Source: Thermoleophilia bacterium
GTDB taxonomy: Bacteria; Actinomycetota; Thermoleophilia; UBA2241
Assembly (NCBI GenBank): GCA_016933475.1
Contig: JAFGAW010000022.1
Coordinates: 1-34,512 of the forward strand
Length of the DNA stretch: 34,512 bases
Direction: 5' to 3'
A program made the position numbers and the translations under genes. The stretch's first letter is position 1. The number at the start of each line of letters is the position of its first letter. Under the pieces are notes generated by a model. It did no database searches and was not told the origin of the DNA. It was given only the letters and a program-made list of their open reading frames with translations. Positions 1 through 8,312 of the stretch are shown here, in pieces.

Positions 1-164
1 ACGTGCTCGCCAAGTGCTACGGCGGCGACATCACCCGCAAGCGCAAGCTGCTCGAGAAGCAGAAGGAGGGCAAGAAGCGGATGAAGAACCTCGGCGTCGT
101 CGAGGTGCCGCAGGAGGCCTTCCTCGCCGTGCTCGAGCTCGACCAGGACTCACGGGAGCGTTGA
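1..164 (+). CDS. lepA: Elongation factor 4 (LepA), 3' end only
   Basis: The window opens inside this gene; reading from base 3 gives the last 53 residues. They match the conserved C-terminal end of LepA/EF-4, with the [19 protein letters not shown] stretch followed by a VEVPQEAF segment and a short acidic tail. EF-4 is a ribosome-associated GTPase that binds stalled or back-translocated ribosomes. The GTPase domains lie outside the window. The TGA stop overlaps the ATG of the next gene by one base (TGATG), so the two are probably translationally coupled. lepA directly upstream of hemW and hrcA is a widespread arrangement in Gram-positive bacteria. Confidence 0.95.
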   Translation, partial: VLAKCYGGDITRKRKLLEKQKEGKKRMKNLGVVEVPQEAFLAVLELDQDSRER

Positions 165-820
165 TGGGCGGGGAGGGGGGCGGGCGGCGCCGGCGTCCGC
201 CGGCGCCGCCCGCCCCGCCGCTGCCGCCAGTGCGGCCGGCGAGGCCGGAGCAGCCCGTCCCGCCGAGACTCGAGGCTCCGCACCTCCGCTGCCACGCCTC
301 GTTCCTGGCGGCCCTCGAGGAGTACCAGGCCGAGGGCCGCCACCTCGAGCTGCCGGCGGCGTTGCTCACCGACCCGGCCGAGTTCGCGCGCTACGTGGCC
401 GCTCTCCGCGCCGGGGTCGCGCGCCCCGGCGAGGCGGACAGGTACCTCAGGTCGGTCGGCGCCACGCCCGAGCCGCAGGAGGGTGACTACGTCCCGGAGA
501 CCGCTCTCTGGTGGGTGCAAGACGACGAGTATCTCGGCCGCGTGAGCCTGCGGCACCAGTTGACCGAGGAGCTGCGACGCGAGGGCGGCCACATCGGCTA
601 CGAGGTGCGGCCGAGCGCACGCGGTCTCGGACACGCGACGGCGATGCTGACCGCGGCGCTGCCGATCGCCGCTTCGCTCGGCATCCGTGTCGCCCACCTC
701 GACTGCGATGTCGGCAATCGGGCGTCGCGGCGGGTGATCGAGAAGAACGACGGACGGCTCGAGCGCGAGGAGCGGGGCAACTTCTACTTCCTCGTCCCGA
801 TCGGTCTGGGCCCGCCATGA
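164..820 (+). CDS. GNAT family N-acetyltransferase
   Basis: A 218-residue protein. The first ~38 residues are Gly/Arg then Pro/Ala-rich and probably disordered. The rest is a GNAT fold: a conserved segment around residues 40-100, a central strand (TALWWVQDDEYLGRVSLRH, about 113-131), then the acetyl-CoA loop IGYEVRPSARGLGHATAML at about 144-162 with the R-x-x-G-x-G/A signature, and a C-terminal segment with the usual N-x-x-S pattern (VGNRASRRVIEKN). The substrate cannot be told; this branch resembles uncharacterised or ribosomal-protein-type acetyltransferases. The start is the ATG overlapping the lepA stop; an upstream in-frame extension would run inside lepA. Its stop overlaps the hemW start (ATGA). 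It sits between lepA and hemW, which are more often adjacent, so it looks like an insertion into a conserved operon. Confidence 0.85.
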   Translation: MGGEGGGRRRRPPAPPAPPLPPVRPARPEQPVPPRLEAPHLRCHASFLAALEEYQAEGRHLELPAALLTDPAEFARYVAALRAGVARPGEADRYLRSVGATPEPQEGDYVPETALWWVQDDEYLGRVSLRHQLTEELRREGGHIGYEVRPSARGLGHATAMLTAALPIAASLGIRVAHLDCDVGNRASRRVIEKNDGRLEREERGNFYFLVPIGLGPP

Positions 821-2274
821 GCCTGCCGTTCGCGGGCCCCGTCCGCCACGTGTACGTCCACATCCCCTTCTGCCGTGGGCGCTGCGACTACTGCGACTTC
901 GCCTCGTCGGCCGTGGGGCCGCCGGCCGCGTCCGCCGGGCGCGTGGGAGAGGAGGAGGTCGGCTCGCGCGCGGCCGAGCCGGCCACGCGGCGCGAGGACT
1001 CCGTCGGCGGCCATGCCGCTGGGCACGAGGACTGGAGCCACGGTCCCGCCGCCGAGCCGGCCGCGAGGCGCGAGGATCTGCTCGACGCCTACGTCGCGGC
1101 CGTTCGTTCGGAGTGGGAGCGGGAACGGGCGGAGCACAGCGTGCGACGGATCGAGACCCTGTACCTGGGCGGGGGGACGCCGAGCCTGCTCGGCCCCGGG
1201 CGGCTGGCGTGGCTGCTCGCCGCTTTCGAGCTGTACCTGACGCCGAAGGCCGAGGTCACGGTCGAGACGAACCCCGAGGATGTCGACGAGGCGTATGCGC
1301 GTTGGGCCGCGGCGCCCGTCCCGACGGCGCCCGTCCCGACGGCCGGCGTCGTCAACCCCAGGGTGCGGGTCTCGCTGGGGGTGCAGAGCTTCGATCAGCG
1401 GCGGCGCGCCGCCCTCGGGCGGCGCGCCGCCGTCGCCGATCCGGCCGCCGCTTTCCGGCGCCTACGCGCAGCCGGCGTCCGCGACCTGTCCGTCGACCTG
1501 ATCTTCGGCATCCCTGGTCAGGCGCTCGCCGACCTCGACGACGAGATCGCTGCCGTGCTGGACCTGCGGCCCGACCACGTGAGCTGGTACGAGCTCGAGG
1601 TCGTCGAGGGGACAGCCCTCGCGGCGCGCCTGCGTCGCGCGGTCGGCGCCGCGCCGGACCCGGCAGCGGCGGGCGAAGCCGCGCCCGTCGCGGTCGCCGG
1701 GCTCTTCGGCGGGGACGCACCGGGCCCGCGCACGGGCGCGGCAGCGCCCGTCCCGGCCGCCGGGGTCCCCGAATCCGTCGCGCCGGTCCCCGACGACGAG
1801 GAGCGAGAGGAGATGTACCGGCGCATCGTGCGCGCCCTCTCGGGCGCCGGCTACGACTGGTACGAGGTGAGCAACTTCGCCCTGCCGGGGCGCAAGGCGC
1901 GCCACAACGTGGCGTACTGGCGCGCCCGGCCGTACCTGGGGCTCGGGGCGGGCGCGGTCTCGACCGTCGGGGGCCGCCGCTGGACAGACCTCGCGGACGC
2001 GGCGGCCTACGTCGCCGCGCTGTCGCGGGGGGAGGCGCCGCCCCGCGCGGTCGAGGAGCTCTCCGAGCTCGACCGCGCCCGCGAGCGCCTCATGCTGGCC
2101 GCACGCTGCGGCTTGCGCGTGCCTTTGGCGGAGGTCGACGCGGCGCTCGCGCCGGAGGCCCTGCCGCCGCTCGCCGACGCGGGCATGATCTCGCTGCACG
2201 GTGGTACAATCGCCGTGACGCGAAAGGGGCGGTACCTCGCCAACGAGGTGAGCGTGCGCCTGTATCGCGTTTGA
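817..2274 (+). CDS. hemW: Radical SAM protein HemW (haem chaperone, coproporphyrinogen oxidase-like)
   Basis: A 485-residue member of the HemN/HemW radical SAM family. It has HIPFCRGRCDYCDF with the cluster cysteines C19, C23 and C26, then LYLGGGTPSLL (about 116), ETNPED, GVQSF, the DLIFGIPGQ segment and the HemW-type RHNVAYWRARPYLGLGAGA motif. Known members bind haem and insert it into respiratory proteins rather than oxidising coproporphyrinogen. The protein is longer than the usual ~380 residues because of three Ala/Pro/Glu-rich insertions: residues 31-86 (containing a degenerate internal repeat, AAEPATRRED/AAEPAARRED), a short APVPTAPVPTAG stretch, and a longer one before PDDEEREEMYRR. 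The start ATG overlaps the upstream stop by four bases. A probable promoter for hrcA lies in its last codons. Confidence 0.92.
   Translation: MSLPFAGPVRHVYVHIPFCRGRCDYCDFASSAVGPPAASAGRVGEEEVGSRAAEPATRREDSVGGHAAGHEDWSHGPAAEPAARREDLLDAYVAAVRSEWERERAEHSVRRIETLYLGGGTPSLLGPGRLAWLLAAFELYLTPKAEVTVETNPEDVDEAYARWAAAPVPTAPVPTAGVVNPRVRVSLGVQSFDQRRRAALGRRAAVADPAAAFRRLRAAGVRDLSVDLIFGIPGQALADLDDEIAAVLDLRPDHVSWYELEVVEGTALAARLRRAVGAAPDPAAAGEAAPVAVAGLFGGDAPGPRTGAAAPVPAAGVPESVAPVPDDEEREEMYRRIVRALSGAGYDWYEVSNFALPGRKARHNVAYWRARPYLGLGAGAVSTVGGRRWTDLADAAAYVAALSRGEAPPRAVEELSELDRARERLMLAARCGLRVPLAEVDAALAPEALPPLADAGMISLHGGTIAVTRKGRYLANEVSVRLYRV
2202..2210 (+). promoter_or_regulatory. Extended -10 promoter candidate for hrcA-dnaJ
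   Basis: TGGTACAAT lies inside the 3' end of hemW, 81 bases before the hrcA ATG. It combines a TGn extension with a near-consensus -10, an AT-rich run that is rare in this DNA. No -35 element is recognisable at 16-18 bases upstream. The call is from sequence only. Confidence 0.4.
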
Positions 2275-2290
2275 CGGTTAAGGGGTCGGT

Positions 2291-3310
2291 ATGACACTCA
2301 AGACACGCCAGGAGCTGATCTTGCGGGCGGTCGTCGAGGAGTACATCGCCTCGGGCGCCCCGGTCGGTTCCCGTCGCCTCAGCGAACAGTGCGGCCTCGG
2401 CGCCGCGCCGTCGACGATCCGCAACGACCTGGCCGAGCTCGAGGAGCTCGGCCTGCTCGCGCACCCGCACACGTCCGCCGGCCGGGTGCCGACCGACGAC
2501 GGCTACCGGCACTACGTCGACAGCATCGTCGCCGAGCGGCGCTCACACGCGGTGCGGCCGCCGCTCGAGGTCGACCACGCCCGGACCGAGATCGACGAAG
2601 CCCTCGACGAGACCGCCGAGGCGCTCTCGCGCGTCACCGAGCTGCTGGCCGTCGTCTCCTCACCGGCCGTGACGACGTCGAGCGTGCGCCACGTCGAGGT
2701 CCTCGCCCTGCAGCCGCGCACGGTCATGGTCGTCGTCATCACCACCTCGGGGCAGGTCACGAAACGGGTGTTCACGCTGGGCGCGCCGGTCGACGAGGGT
2801 CTTGCCGAGTTCGCTCGCGTGTACTTGAACGAGCGCCTCACCGGCGCCCACCTCGGCACACGTGTCGTGCGCGCCGCGTTCACGAGCCCCGAGCTGGGTC
2901 CGCGTGAGCGCGCCTTCCTCGAGGTGCTGCGCCCCGCCTTCGAGGTGCAGGGGCCCGCCGACGTCGAGGGGCTGCACATGGGTGGCACCTCGCGCCTGCT
3001 CGAGAACCTGAGCCGCGAGGGGTCGACACAGCTCAACGACCTGCTCGAGGTGCTCGAACAGCGCTACGAGCTCCTCAGCGTGATCTCCGGCGCTCTGCGC
3101 GAGGACGGTCTCTATCTGCGCATCGGCCACGAGCTGGCCACGCCGTCGCTGCAGGCGTGCTCGCTGGTGGCGGCGAACTACGGGGTGGCGAACCGCAATC
3201 TCGGCACGGTCAGCGTGCTCGGGCCCACGAGGATGGACTATCAGCACGTCATCGCCGCGGTGCGCTCGTCTGCCGACGAGCTGAGCGCCTACCTCGAAGA
3301 CATCTGGTGA
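2291..3310 (+). CDS. hrcA: Heat-inducible transcription repressor HrcA
   Basis: A 339-residue protein of normal HrcA length. The N-terminal winged helix (residues 1-75) includes TRQELILRAVVEEYI, GAPVGSRRL, STIRNDLAELEELG and the diagnostic TSAGRVPTDDGYRHYVD. The C-terminal dimerisation/GAF-like part follows, ending in SVLGPTRMDYQHVIAAV, also typical. HrcA represses class I chaperone genes by binding CIRCE (TTAGCACTC-N9-GAGTGCTAA). I see no CIRCE upstream of this gene or of dnaJ, so any target must be elsewhere. Sixteen bases separate it from hemW, with an AAGGGG-type Shine-Dalgarno. dnaJ begins 19 bases downstream, the usual hrcA-dnaJ pairing, but grpE and dnaK are not here. Confidence 0.96.
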   Translation: MTLKTRQELILRAVVEEYIASGAPVGSRRLSEQCGLGAAPSTIRNDLAELEELGLLAHPHTSAGRVPTDDGYRHYVDSIVAERRSHAVRPPLEVDHARTEIDEALDETAEALSRVTELLAVVSSPAVTTSSVRHVEVLALQPRTVMVVVITTSGQVTKRVFTLGAPVDEGLAEFARVYLNERLTGAHLGTRVVRAAFTSPELGPRERAFLEVLRPAFEVQGPADVEGLHMGGTSRLLENLSREGSTQLNDLLEVLEQRYELLSVISGALREDGLYLRIGHELATPSLQACSLVAANYGVANRNLGTVSVLGPTRMDYQHVIAAVRSSADELSAYLEDIW

Positions 3311-3329
3311 GCAGAGGACGTCCCGGACG

Positions 3330-4478
3330 ATGAAACGCGACTACTACGACGTCCTCGGCGTGCCCCGCGACGCGGGACAGCAGGAGGTCAAGAAGGCGTT
3401 CCGCAAGCTGGCCCGCGAGTGCCACCCCGACGTCAACCCCGGCGACGCCGACTGCGAGGCGCGCTTCAAGGAGGCAGCCGAGGCGTACGAGGTCCTGAGC
3501 GACGCCGACTCGCGCGCGGCCTACGACCGCTACGGCTTCGACGGCCTCAAAGGCCGGCCGCTCACCGACTTCGAGCACGTCGGCTTCGGCGACCTCTTCA
3601 ACGTCTTCTTCGGCAGCGGCATGTTCGACTCGGTCCTGCGCGACGCCGGTGGTGGCTGGGGCGCGGCCGCCGGGGGGGCGCCGCCGCCGCGCGGCGACGA
3701 CGTCGAGGTCGCGCTTCACCTGAGCCTCGCCGAGTCGGTCTTCGGGGCCGCGCGCGAGGTCGAGGTCGTGACCGACGTCGCCTGCGCCGACTGCGGGGGC
3801 AGCGGTGCGGCCGCCGGGACCGGGCGCGAGACCTGTCCGCAGTGTCACGGCAGTGGCCGTATGCGCGAGGTCTCGAGCCTCGGCGGGTTCGGCCAGTTCG
3901 TCCGCACCAGCACCTGCAACGTCTGCCGCGGCCGCGGCTCGATCGTCCGCGAGCCCTGCGAGAGCTGCCGCGGGACCGGGCGCGTACGCGCCACGCGCAC
4001 GGTCACGGTGGAGGTGCCCGCCGGCATCGCCGACGGGCAACGGCTGCGCCTCACCGGCGAAGGCGGCGCCGGCGCCCAGGGCGGCCGCCCGGGCGACCTC
4101 TACGTGGGCATCACCGTCGAGCCGCACGAGCACTTCGTGCGCGACGGCGACGATCTGCTGTACCGGCTCGACGTCACCATGGTCGACGCCGCCCTCGGCA
4201 CGACGGCCGAGGTCGAGACCCTCGACGGCGACCTCGAGGTGCGGCTTGCGCCCGGCACGCAGTCGGGCACCGTCAAGGTCTTCAAGAACCGCGGGGTGCC
4301 GTCGCTGCAGGGCTACGGCCGCGGCGACCTCAAAGTCGTGGTCAACGTCGTCGTGCCCAAACGCCTTACGGCAGAGCAGCGCGAGCTTCTCGACCAGTTC
4401 GCTGCCGCGACCCCGGCCGAAGCGTACGAGGCGGACCCGGGCTTCCTCGAGAAGGTACGCGCCGTCTTCCGCCGGTGA
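3330..4478 (+). CDS. dnaJ: Chaperone protein DnaJ
   Basis: A full-length type I J-protein of 382 residues that stimulates the DnaK ATPase and delivers substrates. The J domain is at residues 3-70 with HPD at 32-34. A short Gly/Phe linker (about 75-120) follows, then four CxxCxGxG zinc repeats starting at C152, C169, C196 and C210, with the substrate-binding beta domains after that. The third zinc motif reads CNVCRGRG and the fourth CESCRGTG; all eight cysteines are present. It is the second gene of an hrcA-dnaJ pair. Its stop overlaps the GTG start of prmA (GTGA). Confidence 0.97.
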   Translation: MKRDYYDVLGVPRDAGQQEVKKAFRKLARECHPDVNPGDADCEARFKEAAEAYEVLSDADSRAAYDRYGFDGLKGRPLTDFEHVGFGDLFNVFFGSGMFDSVLRDAGGGWGAAAGGAPPPRGDDVEVALHLSLAESVFGAAREVEVVTDVACADCGGSGAAAGTGRETCPQCHGSGRMREVSSLGGFGQFVRTSTCNVCRGRGSIVREPCESCRGTGRVRATRTVTVEVPAGIADGQRLRLTGEGGAGAQGGRPGDLYVGITVEPHEHFVRDGDDLLYRLDVTMVDAALGTTAEVETLDGDLEVRLAPGTQSGTVKVFKNRGVPSLQGYGRGDLKVVVNVVVPKRLTAEQRELLDQFAAATPAEAYEADPGFLEKVRAVFRR

Positions 4479-5329
4479 GCACGCGCTTCACGCGGTACAC
4501 GCTGACCGTCGGTCCGCGGCCGGCGAGAGACGATGGCGTGGAGTACGTCCACCCCGAAGCCGTCGCGCTGGTGCGCGCCCTCGGCGTCGACGGCTGGCAG
4601 GAGACGGCGGACGGCATCGTCTTCTGGCTGCCGGCCGAGCCGGCGCCCGACTCCGTGCTGCTGGCGCGGCTGGAGGCGCTCGGGCGTCTCGACGTCGCCG
4701 CCGAGGAGGGCGACTGGCGCCTGCGCTGGCGCGAGTTCCACCGGCCCGTCGTCGTCGGGCCGCTCTACGTGCGCGCGCCGTGGCACGCGCCGCGCGCCGA
4801 CCTGCTCGACGTGTGCGTCGACGTCGGCATGGCCTTCGGGACGGGCGCACACGCGACCACGAGACAGTGCCTTGAGGGCCTCACCGCGCTGGCGCCGTCG
4901 TCGCTCGTGGATCTCGGCACCGGCAGCGGTGTGCTGGCGCTCGCCGCGGCGCGCCTCGGCTTCACCCCGGTGCTGGGGCTCGACGTCGATCCGGTGGCCG
5001 TCGAGGCGGCGCGCGCCAACGCGAGCGTCAATGGCCTCGCCGTCGAGTTCAGGGTCGCCGATCTCGGCGACCCGGGCGAGGCGCTTCCCGAGGCCGACGT
5101 GGCGGTCGCCAACCTCTCGCTGCCTGTGATCCTCACCCTGGCGGAGCGCGTCGGCGGAGCGGGTGGCGCGCCGTGGCGGCCGCGACGGTTGCTGCTCGCA
5201 GGGCTGCTCGAGGCGCAGGGCGAGCAGGCGGTCGCGGCCTTCACCGGGTGCCGCGTGCGCCGCCGGGAGGTCGACGAGGGCTGGCTCTTCCTCGATCTCG
5301 AACACACCGCGGCCGCCGGTGACGGATGA
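4475..5329 (+). CDS. prmA: Ribosomal protein L11 methyltransferase PrmA
   Basis: A 284-residue SAM-dependent methyltransferase. The N-terminal part (1-~110) is the divergent L11-recognition domain. The catalytic domain carries the PrmA signature DVGMAFGTGAHATTRQCL (about 116-133), SAM motif I LVDLGTGSGVLALAAARLG (144-162), the acidic end of strand 2 (GLDVDPVAVEAARAN) and VANLSLPVI, equivalent to the NxxxxP-type motif IV. PrmA trimethylates L11; it follows dnaJ in many Gram-positive genomes. The GTG start overlaps the dnaJ stop by four bases. The region around its stop codon is duplicated in the following spacer. The usual next gene, rsmE, is absent. Confidence 0.92.
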   Translation: MSTRFTRYTLTVGPRPARDDGVEYVHPEAVALVRALGVDGWQETADGIVFWLPAEPAPDSVLLARLEALGRLDVAAEEGDWRLRWREFHRPVVVGPLYVRAPWHAPRADLLDVCVDVGMAFGTGAHATTRQCLEGLTALAPSSLVDLGTGSGVLALAAARLGFTPVLGLDVDPVAVEAARANASVNGLAVEFRVADLGDPGEALPEADVAVANLSLPVILTLAERVGGAGGAPWRPRRLLLAGLLEAQGEQAVAAFTGCRVRRREVDEGWLFLDLEHTAAAGDG

Positions 5330-5388
5330 CCCCGGGGAGCCGCGGCGTGACGCCGGCGCCGGATGACCCCGGGAGCCGCGGCATGACG
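5324..5388 (+). repeat. Imperfect direct repeat spanning the prmA stop
   Basis: Two copies of a ~28-base unit beginning GGATGACCCCGGG and ending GTGACG or ATGACG lie at 5324-5352 and 5361-5388. They differ by one inserted G and one C/T substitution (CGTGACG versus CATGACG). The first copy contains the prmA TGA (5327-5329). No gene is visible in the spacer 5330-5482 apart from this. Confidence 0.8.
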
Positions 5389-5482
5389 TCGCTGTGCGAG
5401 CGCGGTCGCGACGACCGTGCGATCGTGCCGGTCGCGACGCCTGCCGGCCGGGAGGTCCGCCGGTCGTGAGGTGTGGGCGAAG

Positions 5483-6781
5483 ATGACGCGGCTGTACACC
5501 GCGTTCGTGGGCTGTAAGGTCAGCCAGGCCGACTCGGAGGCCGCGCGGACGGAGTTGCTCGCGGCTGGCCTCGAGGAGGCCGTGTCGGCGGAGGACGCCG
5601 ACGTCGCACTCATCCACACCTGCGCCGTGACCCGCGAGGCGGAGCGCAAGTCGCGTCAGCTCGCGCACCGGCTTGCGCGCCGCGGGCTTCGCGTCGTCGT
5701 CGCGGGCTGCGCGGTGACGCGCGACCCTGCGCAGTTCGACGGCGAGGCGGTGACGCTGCTCGGGGAACGGTCGTGGGAGCAGCTGGCCGTCGACCTGGGT
5801 GCTGACGCGCCGGCAGCGCCCTTAGCCGCGAGGGAGACTGACGGCGGCGTGACGGGGACAGGTGAGACGAGTCCGCGTGCGGCGCAGCCGAGCCCGCGTG
5901 TGCCGCCGAGCTCGCGACGCCGCACCCGTTTCGTGCTCAAGGCTCAAGACGGTTGCGGGGGGCGATGTGCCTACTGCGTGGTGCGCCTCGTACGCGGGAC
6001 CCCGCGCAGCCTGCCGCTGAGCGAGGCGGTCGCCGCCGCGACGAGGGCGGTCGCCGGCGGCTGCGGCGAGGTCGTGCTCAGCGGCATCGATCTCGGGGCC
6101 TGGCGCGACGCCGCAAGCGGCGCCGGTCTGCCGGCGCTGGTCGCGGCGCTGGTCGAGGTGCCGGGGCTCGCCCGGCTGCGCCTCTCCTCAATCGAGCCCG
6201 TTGCCCTCGACGATCGCCTCGCCGGCGCGCTGGCGCACCCGCTCGTGGCCCGGCACCTGCACGTGCCGCTGCAGTCGGCCGATGACGGCGTGCTGGCGGC
6301 GATGGCACGGCCGTACGACTGGGCCGGGTACCGCGCCGCCCTCGAGCGCGTCACGGCGCGCGTCCCCGACTGCGCCTTCTCGACCGACCTCATGGTGGGC
6401 TACCCGGCCGAGGACGAGGCGGCCTTCGCGCGCAGCCTCGCCGCCGTCGAGAGCGGCCTCTTCGGCCGCGTGCACATCTTCGCCTTCTCGCCGCGCCCGG
6501 GCACTCCGGCCGCGGCGCTCACGCCGTTGCCGCCCGCCGTCGTGCGCCGGCGGCGGGCGGCCGCGCTCGCCGCCGCCTCCGCGGCGGCGAGCGCGGCCGC
6601 CCGTGCCGTCGTGGGGCGCCAGGCCGAGGTGCTCGTCGAGGAGCGGCGCGACGGCCTCTGGAGGGGGTACAGTTCACAGTACGTGCGCTACCATCTCGCC
6701 GGGGCCGCGCAGCCGGGGCGGATGGTGCGCGCCGTGGCCGACGAGGTCTACAGTGATGGGGTGAGGGGGCGCGTGGTGTGA
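5483..6781 (+). CDS. mtaB: tRNA (N6-threonylcarbamoyladenosine37) methylthiotransferase MtaB
   Basis: A 432-residue MiaB-family methylthiotransferase that adds a methylthio group to t6A37 of tRNAs decoding ANN codons. The N-terminal UPF0004 domain has three cluster cysteines, C11 (VGCKVSQADSE), C47 (HTCAVT) and C76 (AGCAV). The radical SAM cluster is QDGCGGRCAYC, C158/C162/C165. Later motifs include LSSIEP, LHVPLQSADDGVL and DLMVGYPAEDE, with a C-terminal TRAM-like region. VGCKVSQ and threonyl-type motifs favour MtaB over MiaB. A low-complexity Ala/Pro/Ser-rich linker (about 109-147) separates the domains. The ATG at 5483 is preceded by GAGGTG nine bases away; in-frame GTG at 5471 is an alternative. 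Confidence 0.92.
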   Translation: MTRLYTAFVGCKVSQADSEAARTELLAAGLEEAVSAEDADVALIHTCAVTREAERKSRQLAHRLARRGLRVVVAGCAVTRDPAQFDGEAVTLLGERSWEQLAVDLGADAPAAPLAARETDGGVTGTGETSPRAAQPSPRVPPSSRRRTRFVLKAQDGCGGRCAYCVVRLVRGTPRSLPLSEAVAAATRAVAGGCGEVVLSGIDLGAWRDAASGAGLPALVAALVEVPGLARLRLSSIEPVALDDRLAGALAHPLVARHLHVPLQSADDGVLAAMARPYDWAGYRAALERVTARVPDCAFSTDLMVGYPAEDEAAFARSLAAVESGLFGRVHIFAFSPRPGTPAAALTPLPPAVVRRRRAAALAAASAAASAAARAVVGRQAEVLVEERRDGLWRGYSSQYVRYHLAGAAQPGRMVRAVADEVYSDGVRGRVV

Positions 6782-6872
6782 GTACTCCCGCGCCGTGCAC
6801 GACCCCCGCCGGCCGTGTGGCCGCGCACCCGCGCCGGTCCACGACCGGCGGAGCCGAGACGGGAGGGGTGGT

Positions 6873-7331
6873 ATGAGAGAGCCGGGCAGCCTCGAGCGGT
6901 GCATGAAGGACGACGCCGTCGCCGCGCTCAAGGCCGGCGACCGCCGCCGGCGCGATGCCCTGAGCACGCTGATCGCCGAGCTGAAGAAGGCGCGCATCGA
7001 TGCCGGGTCGGCACCGACCGAGGCCGACGAGCTGACCGTGCTCAACCGCGAGCGCAAGCGTCGCAGCGAGGCGCTCGAGCTCTACACCGGGGCCGGGCGC
7101 GAGGACCTGGCCGGGCAGGCGCGCTTCGAGGTCGAGCTGATCGCCGGGTACATGCCCGCAGAGCTCTCCGCCGCCGAGCTGGAGCGCCTCGTCGACGAGG
7201 CGATCGCCGCGACCGGCGCTGCGTCTCCCAAGGAGATGGGCAAGGTCATGGGCCGCCTGATGCCGCAGGTCGCCGGGCGCGCCGACGGCAAGGCGCTCAG
7301 CGACCTCGTCCGCGGCCGGCTCGGGGGGTGA
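6873..7331 (+). CDS. yqeY: GatB/YqeY domain protein
   Basis: A 152-residue protein matching the YqeY family (about 148 residues). It is helical: KDDAVAALKAGDRRRRDALSTLIAELKKA at the N-terminus, a middle helix pair with KRRSEALELYTGAGREDLA, and the C-terminal domain with IAGYMPAELS and SPKEMGKVMGRLMPQVAGRADG, the part shared with the tail of GatB. The family is thought to bind tRNA but its role is not settled. The ATG at 6873 has the Shine-Dalgarno GGGAGGGG just upstream. The 91-base gap from mtaB holds nothing recognisable; in many genomes rpsU lies before yqeY, and it is missing here. phoH begins three bases after its stop. Confidence 0.9.
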   Translation: MREPGSLERCMKDDAVAALKAGDRRRRDALSTLIAELKKARIDAGSAPTEADELTVLNRERKRRSEALELYTGAGREDLAGQARFEVELIAGYMPAELSAAELERLVDEAIAATGAASPKEMGKVMGRLMPQVAGRADGKALSDLVRGRLGG

Positions 7332-7334
7332 CGC

Positions 7335-8312
7335 GTGCCCGAGGCCACGCGCTCGGTGATCGAGCTCGACTCCAACGCCCTCGCCCTGAGCCTGGCCGGC
7401 GAGCACGACGCCCACCTGCGGGTCATCGAGGAGCGCCTCGACTGCCGGCTCACACTGCGCGGAAACGTGCTGACCCTCGAGGGCGAGCCCGTCGCCGTCG
7501 CCAAGGCGCGGGCCGCGTTCGAGGAGTTGCTCACGGTCATCCGCTCCGGCCGCCCGCTCAACCCCGCGATGGTCGAGTCGCTCATGGACATCGCCGTCAA
7601 CTCCTCCGGCAAGCCGTCGGAGGTCTACGGCGACGTGGTCTGGACGCACCGCGGCCGCCAGATCGGCCCGCGCACCGTGAACCAGAAGCACTACGTCGAC
7701 GCCATCCGCGGCACCACGATCACGTTCGGGATCGGCCCTGCGGGCACGGGCAAGACCTACCTCGCCACGGCGATGGCGGTCAACGCCTTCTTCTCCAAGG
7801 CCGTCGGCCGCATCATCCTCACGCGCCCGGCGGTGGAGGCGGGGGAGAGCCTCGGCTTCCTTCCCGGGAGCGTCTCCGAGAAGGTCGACCCCTACTTCCG
7901 CCCGCTCTTCGATGCCCTCTACGACATGATGGACGGCGACAAGCTGGCGGCCCTCATCGAGCACGGCGAGATCGAGGTGGCGCCGCTGGCCTTCATGCGC
8001 GGCCGGACGCTCAACGACTCGTTCATCATCCTCGACGAGGCGCAGAACACCTCGCCCGAGCAGATGAAGATGTTCCTGACCCGGCTCGGGTTCGGGAGCA
8101 AGATGGTGGTGACGGGGGACGTGACCCAGATCGACCTGCCGCAACCCCGTACCTCGGGGCTCGTCACCGTGCCCCAGGTCTTGCAGGCGATCTCCGACAT
8201 CCAGGTGGTGCAGTTCGACGGCCACGACGTCGTGCGTCACAAGCTGGTGCAGCGCATCGTCAATGCCTACAAGGAGCACGACGAGCGGCTGCAGTCGGGG
8301 CGGGAGCCATGA
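7335..8312 (+). CDS. phoH: PhoH-like ATPase
   Basis: A 325-residue PhoH family protein, normal length. An N-terminal KH-like region (about 10-75) precedes the ATPase core, with Walker A GIGPAGTGKTYLA (residues 132-144), RPAVEAGESLGFLPG, Walker B FIILDEAQNTSPEQMKMFLTRLG and the sensor-type VTGDVTQIDLP. PhoH proteins are cytoplasmic ATPases; next to ybeY they are usually linked to RNA metabolism. The start is GTG, three bases after the yqeY stop. The stop overlaps the ybeY ATG (ATGA). The phoH-ybeY-dgkA-cdd-era order is classic for Gram-positive bacteria. Confidence 0.95.
   Translation: MPEATRSVIELDSNALALSLAGEHDAHLRVIEERLDCRLTLRGNVLTLEGEPVAVAKARAAFEELLTVIRSGRPLNPAMVESLMDIAVNSSGKPSEVYGDVVWTHRGRQIGPRTVNQKHYVDAIRGTTITFGIGPAGTGKTYLATAMAVNAFFSKAVGRIILTRPAVEAGESLGFLPGSVSEKVDPYFRPLFDALYDMMDGDKLAALIEHGEIEVAPLAFMRGRTLNDSFIILDEAQNTSPEQMKMFLTRLGFGSKMVVTGDVTQIDLPQPRTSGLVTVPQVLQAISDIQVVQFDGHDVVRHKLVQRIVNAYKEHDERLQSGREP

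Noticed and set aside
2275-3329. CIRCE operator near hrcA or dnaJ
   Set aside because: No TTAGCACTC half-site or its inverted partner was found in the spacers before hrcA or dnaJ.
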